Of a DNA stretch of 64,000 nucleotides, positions 45,501-52,096 are shown in pieces. The notes under the pieces were generated by a model. The model did not search any database. It saw only the letters and a program-made list of their open reading frames with translations, and was not told the origin of the DNA. This DNA comes from Caryophanales bacterium UBA784 (GTDB taxonomy: Bacteria; Bacillota_I; Bacilli_A; RFN20; CAG-288). The first letter of the stretch is position 1; each line of letters starts with the position of its first letter. The position numbers were made by a program, and so were the translations under genes. The stretch is taken from NCBI GenBank assembly GCA_002297045.1, contig DBJE01000010.1:1-64000 (forward strand), written 5' to 3'.

Positions 45501-45912
45501 GGAAGTGACAAAGGCCAAGGATGGCACTGAACTTAACCTGCCATCCAAGGTGAAAGTAAACTACCTGGATGGGACAGACGAGGAACTTGGTGTGACATTC
45601 GATACCTCTCTCTACGGCGGAAAGAAGGGACGGTATACCTTCCAAGGCACGATTGACCGTCCGCTTAATGTTACCAATCCTCTCAGTCTAACTGTTTCCA
45701 TCCAAGTCGACGTGAAGGAAGACTATCCAAAGGAAGTCATCACCAAGACGGAGACCAAGACGGAAACCATCACCAAGACAGAAACAGTGACGAAGACCGA
45801 GAAAGTCTACAACCATGCTGCCGTTATCACACTTTCAGTCTTTCTTGGCATCTTTGTCCTTGCTACGAGGGGCTTAGGTGTGCTCTTCTTCCTGAAGAAG
45901 AAGGCGAAATAG
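42547..45912 (+). CDS. Large Ig-like (Big_4) surface protein with C-terminal membrane anchor
   Basis: A 1121-residue exported protein. With AGG=Met the N-terminus is a signal sequence, LTLGCLSLLAFMGTMSGNS. Big_4-type Ig-like domains, recognised by LPSTVKGYYSDGTDKDFPVTWN (near 75), VNVTRDDRSVREYPVTWNV (near 580) and LPSKVKVNYLDGTDEELGVTFD (near 1000), alternate with discoidin-like and cadherin-like beta regions. A KTETKTETITKTE-type charged repeat (about 1062-1082) precedes a single membrane helix and a short KKKAK tail; there is no LPXTG motif. It follows the GH2 gene by 12 bases and is probably its surface partner, binding substrate or spacing from the wall. Closed by a terminator at 45936. 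Confidence 0.82.
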   Translation: MKNTRKHKILTLGCLSLLAFRGTRSGNSKSSVPVRMRKNVAKRANQATFSALAPLAPVTLVATEDPSSLVSKLPSTVKGYYSDGTDKDFPVTWNTPTKEQTSKAGTFLLEGNVRVDTTSVKTSISITIKTVYSVGLPVQKVPVGSTLNRPKQAAVVYSDGSYELRDAVWDKTTLPKTDKKGEFTVKGSVTSLAKEFEAKVSVVGLESAPKKSISQEATASIDFVNSWDDKGILNDGKWDGKGLSNWETREDTNKDGYYHASLTFSEAKTDIVSVTVYYWTGESNCNVPKNQIIEIDTDGKGNFTEPEYDVQVGTKSANDVTPYTYVFKTPVSAKAVRLGWNNSDGSGNQNGTWSNISEIAVNVLSGEVTKSEENTLSRIKVNGVRVANYDAYQNSHTVSVPYATKEIKVEYEKADEAEYVQRIEGEAGKTSWKIVVFDEGRTRAPRTYEIFVNKDSPLLKSVSLSLAGNVDSLKEGEHVDLEVKGTDEIGGDVTSSRANVSYQLSNLTGQAEIKGKTLYGITSGYVEITATMDYNGTIVSSEKKKVAINPSDIKRIPVSVEKTSASFHTGETPSLPSTVNVTRDDRSVREYPVTWNVIPESRRQKTGKFQIQGMVTGTTLRATCDVSVIGSGRVTYGSKLSAKVGSVPSLPSKLPYSQDALGNLVYAPVSFDSTRFVNEFSALKAGEYATAWYQFSNEGWNTIEYYAEEGGKDSTDYADRQNGYRIPASFASASGEGTDRAFSDGKSVAWKSTDDDPNPYIGFVFGNTGNTEKKEVNKAVLSFVTGEYSLPSSVKVQYYSGELTASDLDTTAFDKVEKSTSEKLKLSDSLWKDVSSQQGSIADKTTLTFDSVSTYAIRFLLTKDAGKNVSVNDLAIRGSLFEEQTTAPKLSKLNVRIGEKETNIYEEGKDEYKVQYDGKSQISFTPVFADGEYGSYTVLGDTGDHVVRITLISADGKETKTIMVTLDRPESEYKTIASIEQPSSREVTKAKDGTELNLPSKVKVNYLDGTDEELGVTFDTSLYGGKKGRYTFQGTIDRPLNVTNPLSLTVSIQVDVKEDYPKEVITKTETKTETITKTETVTKTEKVYNHAAVITLSVFLGIFVLATRGLGVLFFLKKKAK

Positions 45913-45935
45913 AAGAAATAAGAATCGACAAAGGA

Positions 45936-45966
45936 AAAGACCGTCCTGGCTACAGGGCGGTCTTTC
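45936..45966. terminator. Bidirectional intrinsic terminator
   Basis: AAAGACCGTCCTG (45936-45948) pairs with CAGGGCGGTCTTT (45953-45965), with one G-T wobble, between the Ig-like protein gene and the convergent rfbB. Confidence 0.88.
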
Positions 45967-45997
45967 TGATGAAAAGAAGAAATCGGCTTTTGGAGAA

Positions 45998-46951
45998 TTA
46001 CTCTTTCCGTAAAAGGGAAAGAACAGTTTCCTTTAATCCTTGATCAAAGGGGATTTCCGGACTGAAATGAAGATCTTGCCTTATTTTCTCTGTGTCTAAG
46101 GCATAGCGCAAGTCATGGCCTTTTCTGTCCTTTGTAAACGTAATTTTCGAAGGTGAGTGCGGAAAGAATGAGAGAATCTTTCTCACGATGGAGAGGTTAT
46201 CTAGTTCGTTATGCCCTCCAATATTATAGACTTCCCCGTCTTTTCCGTTTCTTATTATCCTGTCTATTGCTCTTCCATGGTCAAAGACATGGATCCAGTC
46301 CCGAATGTTCTTTCCGTTGCCGTATAAAGGAATATCTTCCCCTTTTTGCGCCTTTTCAACGGCCAGTGGAATCAGTTTTTCGGGATACTGGTTTGGACCA
46401 TAGTTATTCGAAGAACGGGAGATTGTGACGGGAAGAGAATAGGTGCGGTGGTAAGCTAAGACGATGAGGTCTGCCGATGCCTTAGAAGCGGCATATGGGG
46501 AGGAGGGATAAAGAGGACTCTTCTCCGTAAACTTCTCTTTTGAGTCTAGTGGAAGGTCTCCGTAGACTTCGTCGGTGGAAATCTGGTGGAACCGTCTGAC
46601 TCCATAGGCAAGGGAGGCGTCAAGGAGAGTAGCGGTCCCTAAGACATTTGTCTGAAAAAACAGGCTTGGATTTTCAATTGACCGGTCGACATGGGTTTCT
46701 GCGGCAAAATTGACGACATAATCGAAACGTTCTCTTTCAAAGAGTGGGAAGACAAGGCCTCTGTCCGTGATGTCTCCTTTGACAAAGGAAAAGTTCGGTT
46801 TCTGTCTTACGGAAGAAAGATTGTTCCTGTTTCCGGCGTAGGTTAAGGAATCAAGGCAGACAAAATAATCGTCCGGATAGTTTTCGACCATCCTAGAGAG
46901 AAAGTTCGATCCGATGAATCCGGCACCGCCGGTAACAAGAAAACGGGACAT
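45998..46951 (-). CDS. rfbB: dTDP-glucose 4,6-dehydratase
   Basis: A 317-residue extended SDR that converts dTDP-glucose to dTDP-4-keto-6-deoxyglucose, the second step of dTDP-rhamnose synthesis. It has the NAD site VTGGAGFIGSNFL, FAAETHVDRSIENP, the catalytic block QISTDEVYGDLP, YAASKASAD with the Tyr/Lys pair, SRSSNNYGPNQYPEKLIPL and RDWIHVFDH. FLSMMVENYPDD and AIDMIIRNG use AGG for the Met. All conserved Arg use AGA or CGN. Genes for the other dTDP-rhamnose steps (rfbA, C, D) are not next to it, so it stands alone in this window. It may supply the polysaccharide cluster at 1-4 kb. Confidence 0.95.
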   Translation of the reverse strand: MSRFLVTGGAGFIGSNFLSRMVENYPDDYFVCLDSLTYAGNRNNLSSVRQKPNFSFVKGDITDRGLVFPLFERERFDYVVNFAAETHVDRSIENPSLFFQTNVLGTATLLDASLAYGVRRFHQISTDEVYGDLPLDSKEKFTEKSPLYPSSPYAASKASADLIVLAYHRTYSLPVTISRSSNNYGPNQYPEKLIPLAVEKAQKGEDIPLYGNGKNIRDWIHVFDHGRAIDRIIRNGKDGEVYNIGGHNELDNLSIVRKILSFFPHSPSKITFTKDRKGHDLRYALDTEKIRQDLHFSPEIPFDQGLKETVLSLLRKE

Positions 46952-47105
46952 GATGGATACTTCTTTATTTTAAGGGATTCCATGAAAAAAGGGAAACTGA
47001 AGAAAATTCAAGGGATTGCTTTGCCTTCTCTCCGCTTTTATTCTTCCTGCTTTCCTATTCAAAATGGCAGTTTTACCCATATTCCGAAACGATATTCCCC
47101 TTAGG

Positions 47106-47170
47106 GAACCGACGTTTTGAATAAAAGAAAACCGACAAAATGAATAAATTAGATCCGATGTTTTGAATAA
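47106..47170. repeat. 65-bp direct repeat (left copy) with three iterons
   Basis: Identical to 48593-48657 except at 47159 (T here, C there). It contains three 16-bp units of type CCGACGTTTTGAATAA, at 47109, 47132 and 47155, each starting 23 bases after the last; the middle one reads CCGACAAAATGAATAA. It lies just downstream of the DUF4143 ATPase gene. The rest of the 317-base gap to rfbB holds only a degenerate, inverted unit near 47056 (TATTCAAAATGGCAG). Confidence 0.92.
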
Positions 47171-47268
47171 AATTTATTTGCCGACGGAAGATAGAGATTC
47201 TTTCTTTGTGACGATTGAATTCACTTGAAGTTTGAAAGAATCAGGTTTTCTCCCTCGCCAAGGAAACT

Positions 47269-48570
47269 CTAGTCCTTTAAGCAGGTTATCGGAATGATAT
47301 AGATTCCTTCTGGCGAACGATAACAGGGGCCATGGGTTGTGATAATGGCCGAAAACAGGGGCCCTGAAAATCCGTTTTCCTTCCTTTGTGAGGTAAAACG
47401 GGTAAGGGAAGAGATTCCTTTCTTAATATTCTCCGGCGAGTAAATCTTGACTTCGATGGCTGCATAATCCCCATTTGGGATTTGTGCGAGACAGTCCACT
47501 TCTAGCCCATTGCTGTCTCGATAATGCCTGATTCTTCCCTGGATGCTTTCCCTGTAGATGGATAAATCCCGGACCGCAAAGTCTTCAAAATAAAAGCCGA
47601 AAGAATTCAGGTCGTTTAATAAGTCTTTTGGCCCAATTCCTATCGCGGCTAAGGCGATGGATGTGTCAAAGAAATGAATGGTGGGAGCAACACGGACGGC
47701 AACAGACGAACGAAGGTTCTTATTCCTTGCCTCCCTATCGTAAATGAGAAAGAGCTTTTTTAGCAGGAAGTAATAATTGTTGAATGTTTCATCATCTAAG
47801 GTCTTTCTCTCCCCGGAAGAAAGGATATCTTTGATCCTTTTTGAGTGTTTTGCCTGTGTTGATATATTTCTGCTGGCTTCCTTTAAAATCAGGCGAAGCA
47901 GATCAATATCTTTTTTTTCAAGAAACTTTGCAAAATCATCGCTTTCCCCTTCAAGGGAGAAGAGTGTGTGGAAGTAGTTTGCTGTTGCCGCTATAGCATA
48001 TTCTTTTTTTGCCTTGCAGGAAATTGGCCACCCGCCCCGACACATGAGAAAAGCTATATCGGGAAGAGAAAACCGATTATCTTCAGGATAGAGAGAGGTA
48101 ATCGGCTTATTCGGTTCATTAAACAGAGAAGAAAGCGAGACGATTCCATTTGATTCTCCCGACTCATAAAGGGAAAACGGCTTCAAGCGAAGAAATGAGA
48201 CCCGTCCGGCCCCATTATGCTGAATTTTCGAGGGATCAAGAGGAGTTGTGCTTCCGGTAAGAATATATTTACCAAATTCATAGTCTTCATCGAGGTCGTT
48301 CCGAATAAGATTAAAGATTTCCGGTACCTTTTGCCATTCGTCAATCAGATGAGGAGTCTTCCCTTTTAAAGCACTTAAGGGGTCAGCCTTTGCTAAGTCT
48401 ATTGCCCTGTTCGTCTTGAGCAGCACTTCCGAACGGGAAACCTGCCGGCAGAGCGTCGTCTTGCCGCATGCTTTCGGCCCTGTAACGATTACGCAGCCCG
48501 ATGAATTGAGCCTGTGTTTTAGCGAATGCTCAGCCACACGTGGGATATAGTTTTTCGTTTTCCTATTCAT
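47269..48570 (-). CDS. AAA ATPase with DUF4143 domain
   Basis: A 433-residue ATPase of the AAA_14/DUF4143 family. Walker A is TGPKACGKTT (about 31-40), Walker B HLIDEWQKVP (near 75), followed by the ILTGSTTP sensor and the family block HNGAGRVSFLRLKPFSLYESGESNG. A winged-helix-like middle segment has SRNISTQAKHSKRIKDIL. The DUF4143 C-terminus ends in a PD-(D/E)XK-like pattern, NGLEVDCLA...DYAAIEVK, which may be a degenerate nuclease fold. The family is widespread in gut bacteria; its function is not established. AGG positions fit Met (YDMEAMNKNLRSS), so the gene is adapted to this genetic code. Its promoter -35 lies inside an iteron of the flanking repeat. Confidence 0.88.
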   Translation of the reverse strand: MNRKTKNYIPRVAEHSLKHRLNSSGCVIVTGPKACGKTTLCRQVSRSEVLLKTNRAIDLAKADPLSALKGKTPHLIDEWQKVPEIFNLIRNDLDEDYEFGKYILTGSTTPLDPSKIQHNGAGRVSFLRLKPFSLYESGESNGIVSLSSLFNEPNKPITSLYPEDNRFSLPDIAFLMCRGGWPISCKAKKEYAIAATANYFHTLFSLEGESDDFAKFLEKKDIDLLRLILKEASRNISTQAKHSKRIKDILSSGERKTLDDETFNNYYFLLKKLFLIYDREARNKNLRSSVAVRVAPTIHFFDTSIALAAIGIGPKDLLNDLNSFGFYFEDFAVRDLSIYRESIQGRIRHYRDSNGLEVDCLAQIPNGDYAAIEVKIYSPENIKKGISSLTRFTSQRKENGFSGPLFSAIITTHGPCYRSPEGIYIIPITCLKD

Positions 48571-48579
48571 TTTTCTTTT

Positions 48580-48608
48580 ATTATAACTTATTGAACCGAC
48601 GTTTTGAA
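48580..48608 (-). promoter_or_regulatory. Promoter of the DUF4143 ATPase overlapping an iteron
   Basis: On the complement TTCAAA (48603-48608), 17 bases, then TATAAT (48580-48585), 9 bases before the ATG. The -35 is part of the promoter-proximal iteron (48596-48611), so a protein bound to the iterons would control this promoter. The short distance from -10 to ATG implies an almost leaderless transcript. Confidence 0.6.
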
Positions 48609-48657
48609 TAAAAGAAAACCGACAAAATGAATAAATTAGATCCGACGTTTTGAATAA
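48593..48657. repeat. 65-bp direct repeat (right copy) with three iterons
   Basis: Three 16-bp iterons begin at 48596, 48619 and 48642, spaced exactly 23 bases apart. The consensus read toward the ATPase gene is TTATTCAWWWYGTCGG. Equal spacing of about two helix turns places all three on nearly the same face of the DNA. The repeat sits immediately upstream of the ATPase start. Confidence 0.92.
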
Positions 48658-48683
48658 TTTAGCCGGATGACGGAATGCAACAG

Positions 48684-48709
48684 AAAAGGAGGCCTTAAGT
48701 AGCCTCCTT
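48684..48709 (-). terminator. Intrinsic terminator after budA
   Basis: On the complement AAGGAGGC pairs with GCCTCCTT (48702-48709 and 48686-48693) around an 8-base loop, ending in TTTT. Confidence 0.75.
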
Positions 48710-48725
48710 AGGATTGAAAACCAAA

Positions 48726-49442
48726 CTACTTCTGGCTTGAGCCTTCTACGGCCTTAGTCTTCTCTTTGAGGTCTTCGCTTAGATCCCATTTGGAGAAGCC
48801 TTCGGTATGGGGAAGATAGACATCCCATCCGTTAAGTTCGTTCAGCTTGAACTTGATATCCTTTCCGCTAAGCTTCAGGATATGTCCGCCTTTCGTCAGA
48901 TCCTTGCTGAGGAAGTGGATATGCCAGCCCGGCAAGTTCCTTCCGTCGACATATTTCGGACAATAGACTCCGATGACATAGCCATCGACATTTTGATATT
49001 CCCTCTCTCTTTGGTCGCAGGCAACCTTATAGAGAGGTTCATAAGGCTCCTTCTGCTTGAAGCAGGAACGGACACGGACAGTAAAGGTTCCTTCCCTCTT
49101 GATCCTATAGAAGAAATTATGGGACCCTAAGAAGGATTCCCTTTTCTCCTTGAACTCATCGATGGAGTCAAAGGAGAGAGTGTTTTCCTTTGCCTTATCG
49201 TTGAAGTGACAGACAGTCGAGAAAGGAAGCTTATCTTCCTCTTTCCTTTCATAGACCTTGCCATCCGCTCTTCCGTCATAGGCCTTACCGTTAAAGATGA
49301 TGGCCTCTCCGTCAAGTCCGTCATAGGTACCGATTCCGGTATCGCCCTTTTTTAATAGGTCCTTGACGGAGACTGATCCATGATAGTCTCCCCTCCTTAG
49401 ACTGTTTAACGTACCGACCTGGAATAACTTTTCTTCTTTCAT
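48726..49442 (-). CDS. budA: Alpha-acetolactate decarboxylase
   Basis: A 238-residue cytoplasmic zinc enzyme that decarboxylates alpha-acetolactate to acetoin. Landmarks are KLFQVGTLNSLMMGDYHGSVSVKDLLKKGDTGIGTYDGLDGE at the start (two AGG-encoded Met), FSTVCHFN, FYMIKMEGTFTV, and the metal and active-site segment PGWHIHFLSKDLTKGGHIL, which supplies His ligands and the catalytic Glu-type region. It lies 6 bases after a KdgT-like permease gene, forming a two-gene leftward operon. No acetolactate synthase gene is nearby. A roughly 20-residue charged tail ends the protein. Confidence 0.9.
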   Translation of the reverse strand: MKEEKLFQVGTLNSLRRGDYHGSVSVKDLLKKGDTGIGTYDGLDGEAIIFNGKAYDGRADGKVYERKEEDKLPFSTVCHFNDKAKENTLSFDSIDEFKEKRESFLGSHNFFYRIKREGTFTVRVRSCFKQKEPYEPLYKVACDQREREYQNVDGYVIGVYCPKYVDGRNLPGWHIHFLSKDLTKGGHILKLSGKDIKFKLNELNGWDVYLPHTEGFSKWDLSEDLKEKTKAVEGSSQK

Positions 49443-49448
49443 TTTTTA

Positions 49449-50693
49449 TTACCTCTTATTCTGTCCCTGATTATTTTTCACATCTTCCTTATGGGACTTA
49501 AGAGAGAAGATGTGCGGATAGATAATATGGTTATGGTGATGAGTGCGATAGTTTCCTTTTTCATCGTAGACGGCGGAAAGAAGCTCAGGATGGGAGAGGG
49601 AGAAGATGCGCTTTGGATCTTCCCTCTTTATCCCTTGGTGGCGTTTGAAGTAGAGATTCCTTTCCCATTTTGTGAAGAAAGGAGAAAGGATATTCGTCAC
49701 AAAGAGAACGATGGCAAGAATCAGGACGGAATTTGATACCATGGTCTGACTGAATACCACACCTTTAAACGTATAGGAAGCGAACATCGCTGGGATGGAA
49801 AGAGCAACACCGGCTAGAGCGGTCGATGCCATGGAGGCATAGCCAGGACGTTTAAGGATAACATGATCGACAAGAGAAGGAATGATCCTGGTAAAGCACC
49901 AATAGATAAGAATAAGGACAATGGCCGCAATCCAGACCTTTCCACTGGTGAAGGCCTGCACCAGATTGATGGTCGAACCGAATTCGAATCCAAGGAAGGG
50001 AAGGATGATGGCATTTCCACCCTTGAATACCTTACGGATGTCTTCATCAAGGTTTCCTAAAATGAATCCGAGGATGAAAGGAAGAAGCAGGGCGACAATC
50101 TGCCTTACCTTAGAAGTGATGGAAGCAGCTTCTTCTGATGTGCCAAGGCTGGAGATGACGATAAATGGAAGAAGAGGCCTAGAAATGACGCACCTAATTG
50201 GGAAGGCGGCACGGTCTGCGTTATCGGCATAAGGGTGGATGATGCCCCTATAAAGGGCAGCATTTGCCGAGGTGATGCAGACACAGAAGGTGACTGGATC
50301 AATCCCTAAAAAGCCATTTGGGCAGAAGAGGAAGACAAGTACGGAGGCTAGATAGGCAGGGACAAGTCTTGCCAGAATAATCCAGATTCCCCGTTTAAAG
50401 ACGTCTCCGAAATCGCTCGGCTTTATCCTTGTTCCTGTGCAGAAGAGCCTAAGTCCAATCAACAGGTTCTGTCCGGTCTTGCCGAAGAGATCCTTCCTTG
50501 GGTTACCTAGATATTCCCATAAGGTCTCTCCTTCTCCCGCATTTCCGGTGCCAAGTCCACAGGCAATGCAGATGGAGCTGATGATGGCGGAGATGACAAG
50601 CGGAACGAACCTCGTTCCGGCAGGAATCTTGTTGAGGAATTTCCAGATTCCTATGCCATGGAACTTCTTTTTTTCATTGCTTGTGTTTTCCAT
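49449..50693 (-). CDS. 2-keto-3-deoxygluconate permease family (KdgT-like) transporter
   Basis: A 414-residue transporter with about ten membrane segments. It resembles KdgT proteins: KIPAGTMFVPLVISAII at 22-38 (Met from AGG; family has KIPGGLMVVPL), LLIGLMLFCTGTMIKPSDFG, CITSANAALYMGIIHPYADNAD and STALAGVALSIPA. The C-terminal 90 residues are a hydrophilic extension with a His cluster (THHHNHI) that ordinary KdgT proteins (about 320-330 residues) lack. The substrate may be a sugar acid or a product linked to acetolactate metabolism. Divergent from a PucR-type regulator, which probably controls it. Confidence 0.82.
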   Translation of the reverse strand: MENTSNEKKKFHGIGIWKFLNKIPAGTRFVPLVISAIISSICIACGLGTGNAGEGETLWEYLGNPRKDLFGKTGQNLLIGLRLFCTGTRIKPSDFGDVFKRGIWIILARLVPAYLASVLVFLFCPNGFLGIDPVTFCVCITSANAALYRGIIHPYADNADRAAFPIRCVISRPLLPFIVISSLGTSEEAASITSKVRQIVALLLPFILGFILGNLDEDIRKVFKGGNAIILPFLGFEFGSTINLVQAFTSGKVWIAAIVLILIYWCFTRIIPSLVDHVILKRPGYASMASTALAGVALSIPAMFASYTFKGVVFSQTMVSNSVLILAIVLFVTNILSPFFTKWERNLYFKRHQGIKREDPKRIFSLSHPELLSAVYDEKGNYRTHHHNHIIYPHIFSLKSHKEDVKNNQGQNKR

Positions 50694-50753
50694 ATTTATG
50701 GCTGCTCCTTATTTGGACAATGTCATTCTAGTGAGGTCCTTCCTTGAATTAAA

Positions 50754-50801
50754 TGTTCCGGAAGAATAAAATGGCTGTGTATATTGTTCTGAAAGAATAA
50801 A
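50754..50801. repeat. Tandem direct repeat, likely regulator-binding site
   Basis: TGTTCCGGAAGAATAAA (50754-50770) and TGTTCTGAAAGAATAAA (50785-50801) are 31 bases apart start to start, about three helix turns, between the divergent permease and regulator genes. This suits a dimeric or tetrameric regulator, presumably the adjacent PucR-type protein. Confidence 0.55.
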
Positions 50802-50806
50802 TAGAA

Positions 50807-51958
50807 ATGGATATTTACCAGGAGAGGCTGGAGATAGAGGAGAATTCTTCCGACAGGGATTCCCTGTTAAAAGGGTACTTCGAGCTTGTTCCCTGTCCAA
50901 GGAGGCTTCTTAACGAAAACGGGAACGTCCTTTCCCGTTTCTTTCTGAATGGTGGGGAGAAGGATAGGAAATGGCTTGACGAGAGGAAACTTAGGGCGAA
51001 GGCGTTTCTTCAGGCGGAGAAAAAAGATTTTCTGATTCAAGGGAAGAGAGGCAAACGGCGCCTTTTCTATCCTCTCCGGGACAAGGATAGATGTCTAGGT
51101 GTCCTTATTCTTTTTGAATACTCGGTTCCTTTTTCCCAAATCAGTCCGGAAGTCCTTTTTCATCTTTCCCGTGCACTAAGGAAAAGGAGGAAGTCCTCTT
51201 CCCGATTTTCCGATTCTTCCTACCTGTCTTTGCTAGAATCTCTGCTTAACGGTTCGATTCCTACTCAGGAAGAAAGGGAAGGCAGGCTTGCGGAAGAGGG
51301 AATCGATTCTTCTTCCCTTAGACAGTACCTGAGGATTTCCCTTTCTTCCTTTAATGGACATAGGCTTGCACTGTTTCTGGCAAAACTGAAAGCCATCTCT
51401 CCCACCTTACGTTATTTCTTCCATGAAGGTTTCCTTCTGCTTTTTTCTTCTTCCTTCGAAGATAGGTACAAAGAGATTTACACGCTTCTTACTTCCTTCT
51501 CTCTTACGGGAAGGATATCCCTTTCTCTGTCAAATCTTTTTTCGTTTCCTTCTTCCTTTAAGAAGAACAGGAAACTCTATTCCTATTTAAAAAGGAAAGA
51601 AAAGAAGATTTCCCTGTTCTTAGAAAAAGACTATGCCTTTCTTCATCCTATCCTCGATAGGACAAACGGAGAAAGGAGGCAGTACAGGGATGAAAAAGTC
51701 AAAGATAGGTGGAACTATGACAGAAAAAATAAGACAGAGTTCTGTCTTACCCTTTTCACCTATCTTAAAGAAAAAGGAAGCCTTAGGAAGACAAGCAAAA
51801 CCCTAAATTATCACAAAAACACGATCCATTACCGGCTTAATAAGATAAAGGAACTGTTTAATCTAAACTACGATGATTCTGAAAAGAAAAGGAACTTCCT
51901 TTTCTCTCTTTGCCTAGTCGACTACAGGGATACGATGGGAAAAAGAAAGCAAGACTAG
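50807..51958 (+). CDS. PucR/CdaR-type transcriptional regulator
   Basis: A 383-residue regulator. The C-terminal 60 residues are the PucR helix-turn-helix: FTYLKEKGSLMKTSKTLNYHKNTIHYRLNKIKELFNL, with AGG giving the Met. The upstream part (about 60-300) is a variable sensing region with GAF-like beginnings (GVLILFEYSVPFSQISPE) and a GGDEF-like-fold middle common in CdaR relatives. Such proteins activate sugar-acid or purine catabolic genes. It is divergent from the KdgT-like permease/budA operon, with a tandem repeat between them, so it most likely regulates that operon. The ribosome-binding site is weak (AAAGAA). Confidence 0.82.
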   Translation: MDIYQERLEIEENSSDRDSLLKGYFELVPCPRRLLNENGNVLSRFFLNGGEKDRKWLDERKLRAKAFLQAEKKDFLIQGKRGKRRLFYPLRDKDRCLGVLILFEYSVPFSQISPEVLFHLSRALRKRRKSSSRFSDSSYLSLLESLLNGSIPTQEEREGRLAEEGIDSSSLRQYLRISLSSFNGHRLALFLAKLKAISPTLRYFFHEGFLLLFSSSFEDRYKEIYTLLTSFSLTGRISLSLSNLFSFPSSFKKNRKLYSYLKRKEKKISLFLEKDYAFLHPILDRTNGERRQYRDEKVKDRWNYDRKNKTEFCLTLFTYLKEKGSLRKTSKTLNYHKNTIHYRLNKIKELFNLNYDDSEKKRNFLFSLCLVDYRDTMGKRKQD

Positions 51959-52066
51959 TTTGAAGATATGGAAAGGCCCTTTGTTTTTAAGACATGGGGA
52001 ACAAACAGAAAAGGAGTAGGAAGATAATCCAATCATCCTTTCCCACTATCGAAAAAAAGATGGGTG

Positions 52067-52072
52067 TATAAT
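52067..52072 (+). promoter_or_regulatory. Candidate -10 box
   Basis: TATAAT preceded by TG, 25 bases before the start of the membrane glycosyltransferase gene, with an AGGAGG ribosome-binding site between. No clear -35. Confidence 0.4.
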
Positions 52073-52096
52073 AAATTCCTTAGGAGGAAATAAGCA

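Larger units (their letters stand above)
47106..48657 (-). mobile_element. Putative iteron-flanked DUF4143 ATPase unit
   Basis: One ATPase gene bracketed by near-perfect 65-bp direct repeats, 1487 bases apart. No transposase, integrase or target-site duplication is visible. The arrangement could be a small mobile or duplicating module, or a gene with binding sites at both ends. Recombination between the repeats would delete the gene as a 1487-bp circle. Mobility is inference only. Confidence 0.35.

Noticed and set aside
42547..45912. LPXTG-type cell-wall anchor on the large Ig-like protein
   Set aside because: No LPXTG motif precedes the terminal helix; a simple membrane anchor fits better.
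47040..47110. Terminal inverted repeats of a transposon around the DUF4143 unit
   Set aside because: Only one weak inverted match (TATTCAAAATGGCAG near 47056) was found, no target duplication and no transposase; direct repeats are the real feature.
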